64,000 nt of DNA from Granulicoccus phenolivorans DSM 17626 = NBRC 107789 = JCM 15570 (GCF_000423085.1 NZ_AUHH01000010.1:62001-126000), one strand, 5' to 3'; shown: positions 1 through 8,770, numbered from the stretch's first letter. Program-made: numbers and translations. Notes: generated by a model from the sequence alone, not told the origin.

Positions 1-325
1 CCTCGAAGGCCGCGTTCAGTGACCGGTCGAGGAAGGGAACGGTTCCGGCCAGGTTCACGACAGCCCGCGTTGGCCGTTCGGCCCCGACCAGCACGGCTGC
101 CGCGGATCCGACGCCTGACCACCCGACCACGACCACGTCATCGTTGGTGTCGATCGGCTCCATTTCATTCAGGACGCGGTCGCGATAGTCGAGCAGCGTC
201 GCTGTCGGATCAACCCCGAGGTCGGGCACCGCAACCGTGTGACCGTGGTTCTCGAGCTGTCGCCGAACACCGTCCCAGCACCACGGGCCACTACCGCCAC
301 CGTGGATGAGTACGAATCCAGTCAT
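1..325 (-). CDS. alpha/beta hydrolase, 3' end beyond window
   Basis: This is the N-terminal part of an alpha/beta-fold hydrolase that runs off the left edge; about 108 residues are visible. Reading from ATG at 325 gives an HGGGSGPW oxyanion-type motif at residues 8-15. A G-W-S-G-V-G stretch near residue 70 sits where the nucleophile elbow (Gly-x-Ser-x-Gly) is expected. AGGA lies 5 nt before the start. A copy of the regulon's 20-bp inverted repeat lies 23 bp upstream (348-367), which ties it to the catabolic region. The substrate is unknown; ester or thioester hydrolysis is the family role. The acid and histidine of the triad would lie outside the window. Confidence 0.75.
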   Translation of the reverse strand, partial: MTGFVLIHGGGSGPWCWDGVRRQLENHGHTVAVPDLGVDPTATLLDYRDRVLNEMEPIDTNDDVVVVGWSGVGSAAAVLVGAERPTRAVVNLAGTVPFLDRSLNAAFE

Positions 326-657
326 CAAGTTCCTGCCTTTCCCTTTCACAACCATTCGATTGGTTCTGCAACGGCAAGGCGACCCTGACCGTCTCCCCGA
401 GCGTCACTCGACTACCTGAACGACGTCGTCGAAGGTCAGGTTCGACTCCAGCAGGTCACCACGGCGTCCTATGACTCCCGCATGGCGTTGCAGAACCCAT
501 GCGCGTCGGCGTTGACATCGAGCCGGCTGCGCCTGGCCCGCATACCCGCCACCGTTGACCCGGAATGCCGAGATGTCCTCGGGCAGCAGCGAGACGAGCT
601 TCCGGGATGCCACGCGGGCTGTCCCCAGCCCCCACGTGGTCGATGTTGCTGGGGTGG
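326..657. other. gene-free stretch with operator and hairpin
   Basis: This interval separates the ligase operon from the alpha/beta hydrolase. It holds the inverted repeat at 348-367. A possible terminator for the ligase gene lies at 622-655, where CCCCAGC pairs with GCTGGGG just past the ligase stop. A GTG-started minus-strand frame of 69 codons (404-613) has no recognisable domain and no good ribosome site, so it is not called as a gene. Confidence 0.5.
348..367. promoter_or_regulatory. regulon operator, site 1
   Basis: The half sites are ACAACCATTC and GATTGGTTCT. The site lies 23 bp before the alpha/beta hydrolase start at 325. The core AACCA-TCGA-TGGTT is a symmetric inverted repeat and matches the shared consensus CCAACCAATC/GATTGGTTGG. 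Confidence 0.7.
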
Positions 658-2292
658 TCAGCCCTGCTGGGCCACCCAGGCCTTCAACGCGTTGCGGTGG
701 TGCTTGCCGAACTCGGTGCGCGGCAGTGCGTCCATGAACAGCACCCGGTCGGGCAGGGTCTCCTTCGGCTGTCCCCGCTCGGACAGGTAGCTGCGCACCT
801 CCTCGATCGTCGGCCGCTGCGAGCTGACCATAACCACCACCGCAAGCTCACCCAGGCGTTGATCCGGAGCGCTGACCACCGCCACCTCCTCGGCGCCGGG
901 CATCTCGGTCAGGGTGGTCGCCATCTCGATGGGGTCGATCTGAATCCCGCCGCGGCGGATGATCTCCTTCATCCGACCCGACCAACGGATGTTCCCGTCG
1001 GCGGCGCTGTACACGAGCAGGTCGCCGGTCTTGTAGTAGCCGTCGCGGGTCAGCGCCGCGGCGGTGACCTCGGGCTGCCCGAGGTAGCCAAGGAAGGACG
1101 ACGGGCCACGGCACTCGTATTCCCCCACCTGCCCGGCCGGCAGCACGTTCCCGTCGCCGTCCACGATGCGGAAGTCGATGCCGTCGAACGGCACGCCGTC
1201 CTTCGTGTGCCGGATCGCCTCGGGGTCGTCGATCCGCGAAATGGCGTGCCCCATGCACTCCGACAGGCCGTACACGCGCAGGACGGGGATGCCGTACCGC
1301 TCCTCGGTCTCGCGATACAGGCTGTCGTCCCCGGCGTGGGAGGTCATCAGCCGCATCGAGGCCAGTTGCGCCTCGGCGCCGGCGGGGAGCCGGACCAGGT
1401 CGAACAGGTGGGTGCCGACGGTGATGCAGAACGTCCCACCGAACTCCTGGATCAGTTCGGCGACCGCCTGCACCTTCCATCGGGTCGGGATGACCGATGC
1501 GCCGTACAGCAGGGGCATGTACACCTCGAACAGCGACCCACTCGCGTGCCCGTACGGACCGAACGCCACGTGCACATCATCGGCGGAATACCCGGTCGCC
1601 TTGGCAAAGTGCCGGGCCGAGTAGATCAGCGTCTGCTCGTTGTGCATCACGCTCTTGGGAACGCCGGTGGTCCCGCCGGTGGACAGGACCAGGCAAGGAC
1701 GGCCTGGGTCCCAGGCTCGCTGGTCGATGCCGGCACCGGTATCACTCAACGCTTCCAGGGTCGGGTCCTCGCCGCCGCCGCCGCCGTCTCCACCTTGGAT
1801 GATGAACGAATCGGCACCCACGCGGTCGCGCAACTGCTGCGCCGGTCCCGTCCAGGCTTCCTGCGCCAGCAGGCGGCTCTGGACGATGACGACGCGAGCA
1901 TGGACCCGGTCGGCAATGGTCAGCACGAGATCCGGCGATACCCGGCTCGACAGCGGAGCCACCGCCACTCCGGCGATGGATGCCGCCACGGCCAGCACGA
2001 TGCCCTGCCAGGAGTTGTCCTGGACCGCGAGGACGAACTCCCCCGGGGCGACCCCGCGATCCACCAGATGCCCGGCGAGACGGCGGGCCTTGGCCCACAG
2101 GTCCGCGTAGGTGATGGGCGTGCCGCTCGCGACGTGCACCGCAACCCGTTCCGGGGTGGTCTCGGCCCAGTGCTTGACCACTTCGGCCAGGGTCGTGTCC
2201 TCCCGCAGGCCGCGGGCGCGGTAGTCGTCCTGGAGGGCCTGGGGCAGGAGCGGATGGGCTGACATGGTGCCGGAACGGGAAATCATGGTCAC
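658..2292 (-). CDS. acyl-CoA ligase (AMP-binding)
   Basis: This is an ATP-dependent acid-CoA ligase of the adenylate-forming family. It should activate a carboxylic acid by way of an acyl-adenylate. About 544 residues carry the phosphate-binding loop STGGTTGVPK (about 204-213), YGLSE (341-345), YKTGD (420-424) and the C-terminal RTEFGKH loop, whose catalytic lysine is near 530. The start chosen is GTG at 2292 because GAGGGAG lies 6 nt upstream; a longer frame from 2337 would overlap the preceding gene. It is the last gene of the operon crotonase - SDR - ligase, 25 bp after the SDR stop. The sequence resembles alicyclic or medium-chain acid ligases more than acetyl-CoA synthetase. The substrate is inferred only as the regulon's organic acid. 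Confidence 0.9.
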   Translation of the reverse strand: MTMISRSGTMSAHPLLPQALQDDYRARGLREDTTLAEVVKHWAETTPERVAVHVASGTPITYADLWAKARRLAGHLVDRGVAPGEFVLAVQDNSWQGIVLAVAASIAGVAVAPLSSRVSPDLVLTIADRVHARVVIVQSRLLAQEAWTGPAQQLRDRVGADSFIIQGGDGGGGGEDPTLEALSDTGAGIDQRAWDPGRPCLVLSTGGTTGVPKSVMHNEQTLIYSARHFAKATGYSADDVHVAFGPYGHASGSLFEVYMPLLYGASVIPTRWKVQAVAELIQEFGGTFCITVGTHLFDLVRLPAGAEAQLASMRLMTSHAGDDSLYRETEERYGIPVLRVYGLSECMGHAISRIDDPEAIRHTKDGVPFDGIDFRIVDGDGNVLPAGQVGEYECRGPSSFLGYLGQPEVTAAALTRDGYYKTGDLLVYSAADGNIRWSGRMKEIIRRGGIQIDPIEMATTLTEMPGAEEVAVVSAPDQRLGELAVVVMVSSQRPTIEEVRSYLSERGQPKETLPDRVLFMDALPRTEFGKHHRNALKAWVAQQG

Positions 2293-2317
2293 GGGAACTC
2301 CCTCGGTGCGTGATTGG

Positions 2318-3046
2318 TCAGTAGGCATGCAGGGCACCGTTGACGCTGATGGTCTGGCCGCTCACGTAGCCGGCCTCGTCGGTGCACAGGAAGTCGATGG
2401 TGTGCGCGACGTCCTCGACGGTCGCGAAGCGGCCCGCGGGGATCCGTTTGCGCAGCTTCTCAACCTGGTCCGGGTGGTGCTGGCGCCACTCGTCGAGCAG
2501 CACGGTTTCGATCGGGCTCGGGCTCACCGCATTGACGGTCACCCCGGCGCGCGCCACCTCCTTGGCGAAAGAGCGCATGAAGCCCATCGCGCCGCCTTTC
2601 ACGGCACCATAGGCCGACTCGTTGCGCGAGCCGGCCCGGCCGGCGTCGGAGGTGACGATCACCACTCGCCCCCAGCCGTTGTCGACCATGCCGGGCACCA
2701 GGGCATGGGAGATCTGCAGCACCGCGCGAAGGTCGACGGCCCACAGTTCGTCCCATTTCTCCGGGGTGCTCTCGAGGAACGGCTGGTAGGAGGGGATCCC
2801 CGCCGCGTGCACCAGCACGTCGACGTTACCGTCCGCCTTGACCCGCTCCACCATGGCGGAGATCGCTGACGCGTCACGCAGGTCGGCGGCGTAGGCCCGG
2901 GCCCCGGGCAGACCCTCGGCGGCCGCCTCGGCGCTCTCCCTGGTCCGGCCGCACACGGCCACGTCGAGTCCGCGCGCCGCCAGCAACTTCGCGACCTCGC
3001 GTCCCACGCCGCCGGCCGCGCCGGTGACGACTGCTCTTCTGGTCAT
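2318..3046 (-). CDS. short-chain dehydrogenase/reductase
   Basis: This is a classical SDR of about 242 residues. It has the nucleotide-binding TGAAGGVG near the N-terminus and a Ser-Tyr-Lys catalytic set in the VTSDAG...YGAVKGG region. The C-terminus (SGQTISVNGAL) is of the FabG type. The ATG at 3046 overlaps the upstream crotonase stop as ATGA, which indicates translational coupling. The usual NNAG motif reads HAAG here. It probably oxidises or reduces a hydroxy/keto-acyl-CoA or alcohol in the pathway. The family alone cannot fix the substrate or the cofactor. Confidence 0.88.
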   Translation of the reverse strand: MTRRAVVTGAAGGVGREVAKLLAARGLDVAVCGRTRESAEAAAEGLPGARAYAADLRDASAISAMVERVKADGNVDVLVHAAGIPSYQPFLESTPEKWDELWAVDLRAVLQISHALVPGMVDNGWGRVVIVTSDAGRAGSRNESAYGAVKGGAMGFMRSFAKEVARAGVTVNAVSPSPIETVLLDEWRQHHPDQVEKLRKRIPAGRFATVEDVAHTIDFLCTDEAGYVSGQTISVNGALHAY

Positions 3047-3873
3047 TCTTCTCCCTGTTCTTGTATCAGGCTGACGCTGGGCGGCAGCGGTTCCCACTTG
3101 GGGCTGCGACGCGCTTGTCGCGCCTCGAGGCCCTCGCGCGCGTCGCGTCCTTCACCGGCAACGCGGCTGACGATCTGGTCCAGCAGGATCATCGAGTCGA
3201 GGTCGGAGGTGAGCCCGCGGTTGACCGCCAGCTTCCCGAACATCAGCATGGTTGGGCTCTTGTCGACGAACTTGGCGCAGTACTCGACGACGGTCGGCCC
3301 GAGTTCGACGGGTGGGCAGTGCGCATTCACCACGCCGGCCTCCGTCGCTTCGACACCGCTCCACAGTTGCCCGCTCAGGATGTGCTCCTTGGCTCGGCGC
3401 ACCCCGATCAGGCGGGCCAGCCGGTAGGTGCTGCCGCCCCCGGGGTACAGGCCGTTGCGGATGTGGAAGTCGCCGATCCGGGCATCGTCGGCGGCCACCG
3501 CGAAGTCGCAGGCGAGCATGAACTCGAAGCCACCGCCGACCACCCAACCGTGCACGGCCGCCACGGTCACCTTCCGGGTGCCCTCCAGGGCATGGAAGAA
3601 CCGGGAACTGGTGGCCGAGAGGGTCTGCCAGTCGCCGTGGTCACCCAGCATGTCCGGGTCGCCCCCGACACAGAAGGAGTCACCCCGGCCGCGAAAGATG
3701 ATCACCCGGACGTCCGGGTCGTTGTCGGCCCGCTGGATTGCGCGCTCGATGCCCCGCAACATGTCCATGTGGTATGCGTTGCGCGACTCGGGGCGATTCA
3801 GCCATATGGTGGCGCGGGCCCCATCGGTCGAGGTCTCGTACTCGACCGAGTCATTGACGGGACGTGCGGACAT
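3043..3873 (-). CDS. crotonase (enoyl-CoA hydratase/isomerase) family protein
   Basis: This crotonase-fold protein of about 276 residues acts on acyl-CoA thioesters. The oxyanion-hole segments FCVGGDPDM and GWVVGGGFEFMLACD are present, and the latter keeps the first acidic residue. In the segment that usually reads PExxxGxxPGAGG it reads FHIRNGLYPGGG, so His replaces the second catalytic Glu. Plain hydratase activity is therefore doubtful; isomerase, lyase or hydrolase chemistry is possible. The ATG at 3873 was chosen because GGAGG lies 5 nt upstream; an adjacent ATG at 3876 would be too close. It heads its operon, and an operator (3886-3905) sits 13 bp before the start. Confidence 0.85.
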   Translation of the reverse strand: MSARPVNDSVEYETSTDGARATIWLNRPESRNAYHMDMLRGIERAIQRADNDPDVRVIIFRGRGDSFCVGGDPDMLGDHGDWQTLSATSSRFFHALEGTRKVTVAAVHGWVVGGGFEFMLACDFAVAADDARIGDFHIRNGLYPGGGSTYRLARLIGVRRAKEHILSGQLWSGVEATEAGVVNAHCPPVELGPTVVEYCAKFVDKSPTMLMFGKLAVNRGLTSDLDSMILLDQIVSRVAGEGRDAREGLEARQARRSPKWEPLPPSVSLIQEQGEE

Positions 3874-3885
3874 CATCTCCTCCAA

Positions 3886-3905
3886 ACAACCAACCGGTTG
3901 GCTGG
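3886..3905. promoter_or_regulatory. regulon operator, site 2
   Basis: The half sites are ACAACCAACC and GGTTGGCTGG, with a perfect 12-bp core CCAACCGGTTGG. The site lies 13 bp before the crotonase start at 3873, nearly abutting the ribosome site, as expected for repressor blockage. Confidence 0.75.
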
Positions 3906-3932
3906 TAACACTAGCAGTGACCACTTACGTGG

Positions 3933-4766
3933 TCAATGACCGGTCGAACCGGACGCCTTCTCGATCCCAGCGGCGACGATGGTCGACAGCGCAGCGACCC
4001 CGCGCCGGGCAGCACTGCCACCACCCTCGGCATCGATCCGCGGACCGAGCAGCTCCAGCTCGTAGGGGCCGCGGAAACCCGAGGTCTCGAGGTGGCACAC
4101 CAGTTCGGTGATCGGGATGTCCCCCTCGCCGGGGACCACGCGGTCGGGGACACAGTAGCTGCCGATGACGTAGTCGCCGACCTGCGTCAGGGCGGCCCGA
4201 TCGCCCAGGGACGCCAGGCTGGCGGTCAGGGCGCGTTCGGCCCACGTATTGGCCACGTCGTAGATCACCCCGAGCCCCACCTGTTCGGCCACGTACCGCG
4301 CGTCGGCCAGCGTGTGGACGAACCCGACGTCCGCGCGCAGGTTCGACGTCGGTTCGATGCTCAGCCGGACGTCCCGGTCCTCGGCGTAGGCGACCACAGG
4401 GGTCACGATCTCGGCGAACGCATCGAACAATTGCTCCCACGTCGCACCCCCCGCGGCACCGGTCGCGAACTGGACGATCCCTGCCCCCACCAGCACCGCG
4501 CGGTCGATCGACATCGTGAGCTCGCTGCGCGTCCGAGCGAAGGACTCCGGGTCGCGAAGGTGCAACCGGGCTGCCGAGATCATGCTGCTCACGGTCAACC
4601 GGCGCTCTCGGACGGAGGTTGTCGCGTCCTGCCAGCCTGCCTGCACCAGCTTGTCCTCGATGAGCCCGACCTGGGTGATCGACAATTCGTCCCACAAGGC
4701 CAACTCGTCGGCGAAGGTCATCGACATCGTCGAGACCTGGTGCAGGGACACACGGGGATGAACCAT
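3933..4766 (-). CDS. sugar phosphate isomerase/epimerase-like TIM barrel protein
   Basis: The protein has about 277 residues of the xylose-isomerase-like TIM barrel family (AP endonuclease 2 superfamily). The expected metal-ligand segments are visible: SIEPTS (Glu), VIYDVANTW (Asp) and the C-terminal YELELLGPRID (Glu). The frame remains open far upstream, but ATG at 4766 follows GAAAGGC and sits 46 bp after the NTF2-like gene, so it is preferred. It is the last gene of the six-gene operon starting at 8560. Family members isomerise or epimerise sugars, inosose or keto acids. A role on a polyol or keto-acid intermediate is inference, and such a gene is unusual in a beta-oxidation-type operon. 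Confidence 0.8.
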   Translation of the reverse strand: MVHPRVSLHQVSTMSMTFADELALWDELSITQVGLIEDKLVQAGWQDATTSVRERRLTVSSMISAARLHLRDPESFARTRSELTMSIDRAVLVGAGIVQFATGAAGGATWEQLFDAFAEIVTPVVAYAEDRDVRLSIEPTSNLRADVGFVHTLADARYVAEQVGLGVIYDVANTWAERALTASLASLGDRAALTQVGDYVIGSYCVPDRVVPGEGDIPITELVCHLETSGFRGPYELELLGPRIDAEGGGSAARRGVAALSTIVAAGIEKASGSTGH

Positions 4767-4812
4767 GACTGCCTTTCGGGGTCGGCGGCCGGGCCGCACG
4801 GGGCTTTCGTAC

Positions 4813-5265
4813 TCAGGAATCGACGACCCGGGTGCCTTGGTGCTCCCGGAGCCGCCATTGTCCCGCGCGTCGAATCCAGATCTGCAGGGCGTTGGCGTGC
4901 ACGGTTCGGCTCGGGTGGCCTTCCCACGGCGAAACCGAGACGATGTAATCTCCGCGCATCCAGGCCAGCGAGTCGATGACCACGATGTCGAGCGGTCCGC
5001 GTCGCAGGTACCGGGACGGCCCGGTGAGGCTGCGCTCCAGGTAGCCGGCGAAGTCGTCGTGGACGCCGTTTGCGTGCAGGTACGACAAGCCGGGAGCCAG
5101 CACCGTCGCGAGCCGTTCCCGGTCCCGCGCGTTGAACGCGTCACAGCGCTGCCGCTCCGCAGCCAGCAGCCCGTCCACGTCGGCCTGATCGCCGGCGCCG
5201 TTCACCTCCATGCTGCGGATCTCCAAGGTGACCGGTGCCGGGGTGGTCCAGGTCGGGTCGCTCAT
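4813..5265 (-). CDS. NTF2-like/SnoaL-like (DUF4440-type) protein
   Basis: This small cone-fold protein has about 150 residues. The pattern AERQRCDAFNARDRERLATVLAPGLSYLHANG is followed by a long acidic/aromatic beta region that ends WRLREHQGTRVV; this is typical of DUF4440/SnoaL-like polyketide-cyclase relatives. The ATG at 5265 overlaps the SDR stop by one base (TGATG), so the two are probably co-translated. Members include isomerases, dehydratases and steroid-isomerase-like proteins, as well as non-catalytic binders. The function here is not determined. Confidence 0.78.
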   Translation of the reverse strand: MSDPTWTTPAPVTLEIRSMEVNGAGDQADVDGLLAAERQRCDAFNARDRERLATVLAPGLSYLHANGVHDDFAGYLERSLTGPSRYLRRGPLDIVVIDSLAWMRGDYIVSVSPWEGHPSRTVHANALQIWIRRAGQWRLREHQGTRVVDS

Positions 5266-6056
5266 CACGAGACCGGCTTCCCGTGGTCCACGGTCGGATC
5301 GGCGGCGAGCACGCCACCGTCGATGACCATCGTGTGACCGGTGATCCACGACGACATGTCCGAGGCCAGGAAGAGGACGGCGTTCGCGACGTCGGTGACC
5401 TCGCCCAGGCGCCCCAGGGGCGTCATCGCGACCACGGCCGCCTCCCGCTTCTCCCACAGAGCTCGGGCGAGCTCGGTCTTGATCAGGCCGGGTGCCACCG
5501 CATTGACCCGCACCCGCGGGCCGAGTTCGTCGGCGAGCTGGGCGGTGAGGTGGACGATGCCGGCCTTGGTCATGTTGTAGATGCCGATGTTGCGTCGGGT
5601 GAAGAAGGCTCCCACCGAGGCGACGTTGACGACGCTGCCGTGCGGCGACTCCTTCAGGCCGGCATCCCAGGCGAGCTGCGTCCACCGCAGGGCGGCCAGT
5701 TGGTTGACGCTCATGGTCTTCATCGCCTGCTCGTCGGTGATGCCCAACGTGGGCCCGAAGTAGGGATTGGTCGCGACATTGTTGACGAGGATGTCGAGGC
5801 TCCCGAACCGTTCGGTGGTGAACTCGATCGCGCGGGCCGCGTCCTCGGGGCGACCGGCGTGGGCCACGATCCAGGCCACCCCACCGTCGATACCCTCGGC
5901 CGCGGCACGCAGGCGCTCCTCGTTGCGAGCGGTGATCACCACTCGCGCGCCGGCCCCCGCCAACGCGCGCGCCGTGGCCAGCCCGATGCCGGCCGACCCC
6001 CCGGTCACGAGCGCGACCCGGCCGTCGAGCCGCCACGGCGGGGCCCCGGCGGTCAT
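5265..6056 (-). CDS. short-chain dehydrogenase/reductase
   Basis: This classical SDR of about 263 residues has TGGSAGIG, NNVA, a Ser in VVNVASVGAF, YNMTKAG and a C-terminal TMVIDGG. The ATG at 6056 shares ATGA with the stop of the preceding SDR; an in-frame GTG at 6065 is an alternative start. It is one of two adjacent SDRs in this operon, so the pathway probably has more than one alcohol/ketone step or isomeric substrates. A 3-oxoacyl reductase or a hydroxyacyl/cyclic-alcohol dehydrogenase would fit. The substrate is unknown. Confidence 0.88.
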   Translation of the reverse strand: MTAGAPPWRLDGRVALVTGGSAGIGLATARALAGAGARVVITARNEERLRAAAEGIDGGVAWIVAHAGRPEDAARAIEFTTERFGSLDILVNNVATNPYFGPTLGITDEQAMKTMSVNQLAALRWTQLAWDAGLKESPHGSVVNVASVGAFFTRRNIGIYNMTKAGIVHLTAQLADELGPRVRVNAVAPGLIKTELARALWEKREAAVVAMTPLGRLGEVTDVANAVLFLASDMSSWITGHTMVIDGGVLAADPTVDHGKPVS

Positions 6057-6892
6057 GCCGTCCACCCACCGTCGACGGGTACCACGGCTCCGGTCATGTA
6101 GGACGCCGCAGGGCTGGACAGGAACCGGGCCACCCGGGCGATCTCCTCCAGTTCTCCCCAGCGCCCCAGCGGGATGTCGTCGACCAGGGACACGCCCTCG
6201 TCCATCCCCTTTCGGTAGGACGCGCTCAGGTCGGTCTCAACGAGGTGGGGGCACAACAAGTTCACGCGCGTGCCGGTCGGGGCCAACTCGCGCGCCAGCG
6301 TCCTGGTCAGACCGACCAGGCCGTGCTTGGACGCGGTGTAGTAGCTGAGGCCTTCGAAGGAGCCCAGGGCCGATGTCGACCCGATGTTCAGGATCGATTC
6401 CGGAGCCTGCGAGGCCCCTTCGGCCGACAGCACCGTCCGGGACACCAGAAACGTGCTGGTCAGGTTGAGTCGGATCATCCGTTCCCACCCCGACGGGCGG
6501 ATGTCCTTCAGCGGTGAGCGGAAGCTCGCGCCCCCGACGTTGTTCACCAGCAGGTCGATCCGCCCGAATCGGCGCAGGGCGGCCTCGACCATCGTGGCAA
6601 CCGAGTTCTCGTCGGTCATGTCCCCGGTGATCCCGACGGCCTCCGGGGTGTGCTGCTGCGCCTCGGTGACCGCCTCGTTCAGCAGGTCCTCGCCGCGGGC
6701 CGACAGGACCAGCCCGGCACAGCCCGCCCGGGCGAACTCGAGGGCGATGCTGCGCCCGATGCCGCGGCTGGCGCCGGTGATCAGTGCGACCTTCCCGTCC
6801 AGCCGGAACGGATCGGACTCGTGCGCGACCGGTTGGGGGGATTTCGGCTCGGATATCCCCGCAGCGTGTGGGGGTGCGACTGGGGTCGGCAT
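6053..6892 (-). CDS. short-chain dehydrogenase/reductase
   Basis: This SDR has about 279 residues, including an N-terminal extension of some 30 residues rich in Pro and Ala before the Rossmann start. Motifs are TGASRGIG, NNVGG, a Ser in LNIGSTSALG, YYTASKHG and VPVDGG. The start at ATG 6892 is preceded by GAAAGG; an upstream ATG at 6928 lacks this. It lies 73 bp after the DUF35 gene, the largest gap in this operon. It is a NAD(P)-dependent oxidoreductase of an undetermined pathway alcohol. Confidence 0.88.
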   Translation of the reverse strand: MPTPVAPPHAAGISEPKSPQPVAHESDPFRLDGKVALITGASRGIGRSIALEFARAGCAGLVLSARGEDLLNEAVTEAQQHTPEAVGITGDMTDENSVATMVEAALRRFGRIDLLVNNVGGASFRSPLKDIRPSGWERMIRLNLTSTFLVSRTVLSAEGASQAPESILNIGSTSALGSFEGLSYYTASKHGLVGLTRTLARELAPTGTRVNLLCPHLVETDLSASYRKGMDEGVSLVDDIPLGRWGELEEIARVARFLSSPAASYMTGAVVPVDGGWTA

Positions 6893-6965
6893 GGGATGAC
6901 CTTTCGGATGATGGGGTGTCCCGAACACGAGCGGCGGGACCGAGCGGGCGAGGGCGGGGCACCCG

Positions 6966-7367
6966 TCACACGGAAGCGAGACGCCAGACCGGAAGGGTGT
7001 AGGTCTCGTGGTCTTCGAAGCCGGCGATCATCGCCTGACCTGCCTGCAGGTCGACTCGACCGGGTAGGTGGCCGATCAGGCGAGCCTCGCGGGCATCGTC
7101 CAACTCGATCAGCGCGATGGTGTAGGGCGCGGGATAGGCAGGATGGATCTGCCGCTCGACGACGATCCACGAATAGACCGAACCCTGGGGGCGGACGTCA
7201 CGCCACGCGGTGTCGAAGCTGCCGCACCGGCGGCAGTACTGCTTGGGCATGTGCAGCACGGCGTCACAGGATGCGCAGTACAGCACCGCGATCTGGTGCC
7301 GGCGGGCGGCCTCCCAGAAACCACCGGTGTCGTGGTCGGTGGTGGTGGGGACGAACAGGTCGGTCAT
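6966..7367 (-). CDS. DUF35 zinc-ribbon/OB-fold protein (Ltp partner)
   Basis: This is a DUF35 (Zn-ribbon plus OB-fold) protein of about 133 residues. The zinc ribbon is formed by YCASC and, 13 residues on, YCRRC; the OB domain (VYSWIVVERQ...ALIELD) follows. The ATG at 7367 overlaps the Ltp stop by one base. In steroid side-chain degradation a DUF35 domain of ChsH2 binds the aldolase Ltp2. The direct coupling to an Ltp-type gene suggests this protein is the obligate partner subunit, which is inference from that family. Confidence 0.85.
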   Translation of the reverse strand: MTDLFVPTTTDHDTGGFWEAARRHQIAVLYCASCDAVLHMPKQYCRRCGSFDTAWRDVRPQGSVYSWIVVERQIHPAYPAPYTIALIELDDAREARLIGHLPGRVDLQAGQAMIAGFEDHETYTLPVWRLASV

Positions 7368-8560
7368 CACAGGACTCCCTTGGTAAGGATCATGGCGCTC
7401 GTCGCGATCGGCAGGCCCGAGGTCACCAGCGACACCTCGGCACCCTCGACCTGACTTGTCGACGTGCCCCGAATCTGCCGGACACCCTCGAGGATGTGGT
7501 TCACCCCGTGCAGGTAGCCCTCGGAGAGGTGGCCACCGGCGGTGTTGATCGGGATGCTGCCGCCGCGACGAATGGCGCCACTGGCAGCGAACGGTCCACC
7601 TTCGCCCTTCGCACAGAACCCGTAGTCCTCCAACTGGATCAGTGCGGTCATCGTGAAGCAGTCGTAGAACTGCGCGACGTCGATGTCGGCCGGAGTCATG
7701 CCGGCCCGCGCGTAGAGCCGGGCCGCGGTCGGCGCCGACGGCATGGTGGTCAGCGATGCGCGCATCATCGACGGGAAGGCGATTCCGGGCTGCATGCCCG
7801 CCTGCACCCCCTGGGCGACCGCGCGGATCACCGCCGGGGGCTGGGGCAGGTCTCGTGCACGTTCGAGCGAGGTGACGATCAGGGCCACGGCACCGTCGGT
7901 CTCAATGCAGTAGTCGAACAGCCGCAACGGATCGGTGAGCATCGGGCTGGCAAGGTAGTCGTCCATGGTCATCGGCCGACCGTGCATCTGCGCCAGCGGG
8001 TTCGCGTTGGCGTTCTCGCGACAGGTCATCGCAATGTGCGCCAGATGCTCGGAGGTGGTCCCGAACTCGACCATGTGCCGCCGGGCCAGCATCGACCACA
8101 TCTGACCGGGGGTGTTGAGACCGTATGGAGAGAAGTACTCAAGGTAGGACCCGCCGCCGCCACCCTCGGCACCCTGACCGTCACCCTGACCGTACCGCGC
8201 GCCGGTTCGGCCGTTGAGGGCGCGGTAGACCAGCACCGTGGACGCCTGACCTGACATGATCGCGGCCACCGCCTGTCCGACCATCGCCGCGGGTGCGCCA
8301 CCGCCGACGCCGACATCGGACCAGAACGACAGGTTCGGCAGGCCCAGCGCGTCAGCGAGCGCGTTGTGCTGCACGAAGTCCATGTCGCAGCGGACCATGC
8401 CGTCGATGTCAGAGACCGCGACACCCGCATCCGCCGCAGCGGCCACCGCCGCTTCGGTGGCGAGCGTGAGTTCGGAACGCCCGGAGTTGCGGGAGAACTC
8501 CGTGGCACCGATGCCCACGATCGCGCATGCGTTCAGATGTGGATTGTTCGCCACTACCAC
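7367..8560 (-). CDS. thiolase-like lipid-transfer (Ltp/SCP-x type) protein
   Basis: The protein has about 397 residues of the thiolase superfamily, nonspecific lipid-transfer branch. The N-terminus (AIVGIGATEF) and the C-terminal NTAGGHLSEGYLHG region are characteristic of Ltp-type enzymes rather than degradative thiolases. A glycine/glutamine-rich insert lies near residues 125-140. Characterised relatives (Ltp2 with a DUF35 protein) are retro-aldolases that split beta-hydroxyacyl-CoA thioesters. The start is GTG at 8560, with AGGAAGCGAGG just before it. It heads the operon Ltp - DUF35 - SDR - SDR - NTF2-like - TIM barrel, and an operator lies 49 bp upstream. Confidence 0.87.
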   Translation of the reverse strand: MVVANNPHLNACAIVGIGATEFSRNSGRSELTLATEAAVAAAADAGVAVSDIDGMVRCDMDFVQHNALADALGLPNLSFWSDVGVGGGAPAAMVGQAVAAIMSGQASTVLVYRALNGRTGARYGQGDGQGAEGGGGGSYLEYFSPYGLNTPGQMWSMLARRHMVEFGTTSEHLAHIAMTCRENANANPLAQMHGRPMTMDDYLASPMLTDPLRLFDYCIETDGAVALIVTSLERARDLPQPPAVIRAVAQGVQAGMQPGIAFPSMMRASLTTMPSAPTAARLYARAGMTPADIDVAQFYDCFTMTALIQLEDYGFCAKGEGGPFAASGAIRRGGSIPINTAGGHLSEGYLHGVNHILEGVRQIRGTSTSQVEGAEVSLVTSGLPIATSAMILTKGVL

Positions 8561-8608
8561 CCTCGCTTCCTGTTGTCACACCGTCCGCGCCGGTCGGCAC
8601 GCCGAAAC

Positions 8609-8628
8609 CCAACCAATCGATTGGTTTT
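8609..8628. promoter_or_regulatory. regulon operator, site 3
   Basis: The half sites are CCAACCAATC and GATTGGTTTT, and AACCAATCGATTGGTT is a perfect 16-bp palindrome. The site lies 49 bp before the leftward Ltp start at 8560. A second site (8751-8770) serves the divergent rightward unit. Confidence 0.8.
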
Positions 8629-8750
8629 TACAACGGTAGGCCCGCCGCGCGCTGTCGTCAAGACATCGCCGCGATTCGCAACCGAGGGACGGGTGCACAC
8701 ACCTGAACGACGTCTTGCCACTGCCGGGCAGGAGTCCTATGCTCGACCTA

Positions 8751-8770
8751 CCAACCAATCAACTGGTTGG
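8751..8770. promoter_or_regulatory. regulon operator, site 4
   Basis: The half sites are CCAACCAATC and AACTGGTTGG. The site lies 12 bp before the rightward crotonase start at 8782 and directly upstream of its ribosome site. It controls the only plus-strand unit of the catabolic region. Confidence 0.8.

Noticed and set aside
404-613. 69-codon minus-strand frame downstream of the ligase.
   Set aside because: GTG start without a ribosome site, no domain, and arginine-rich composition typical of out-of-frame GC-rich DNA.
565-2262. Long open frame on the plus strand opposite the acyl-CoA ligase; similar long antisense frames lie opposite the genes at 14033-16342, 22211-24958, 32027-33559, 39242-41740, 50595-52388 and 57042-58265.
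   Set aside because: They mirror real genes with clear domains, have no recognisable motifs or ribosome sites, and are the expected by-product of GC-rich third codon positions.
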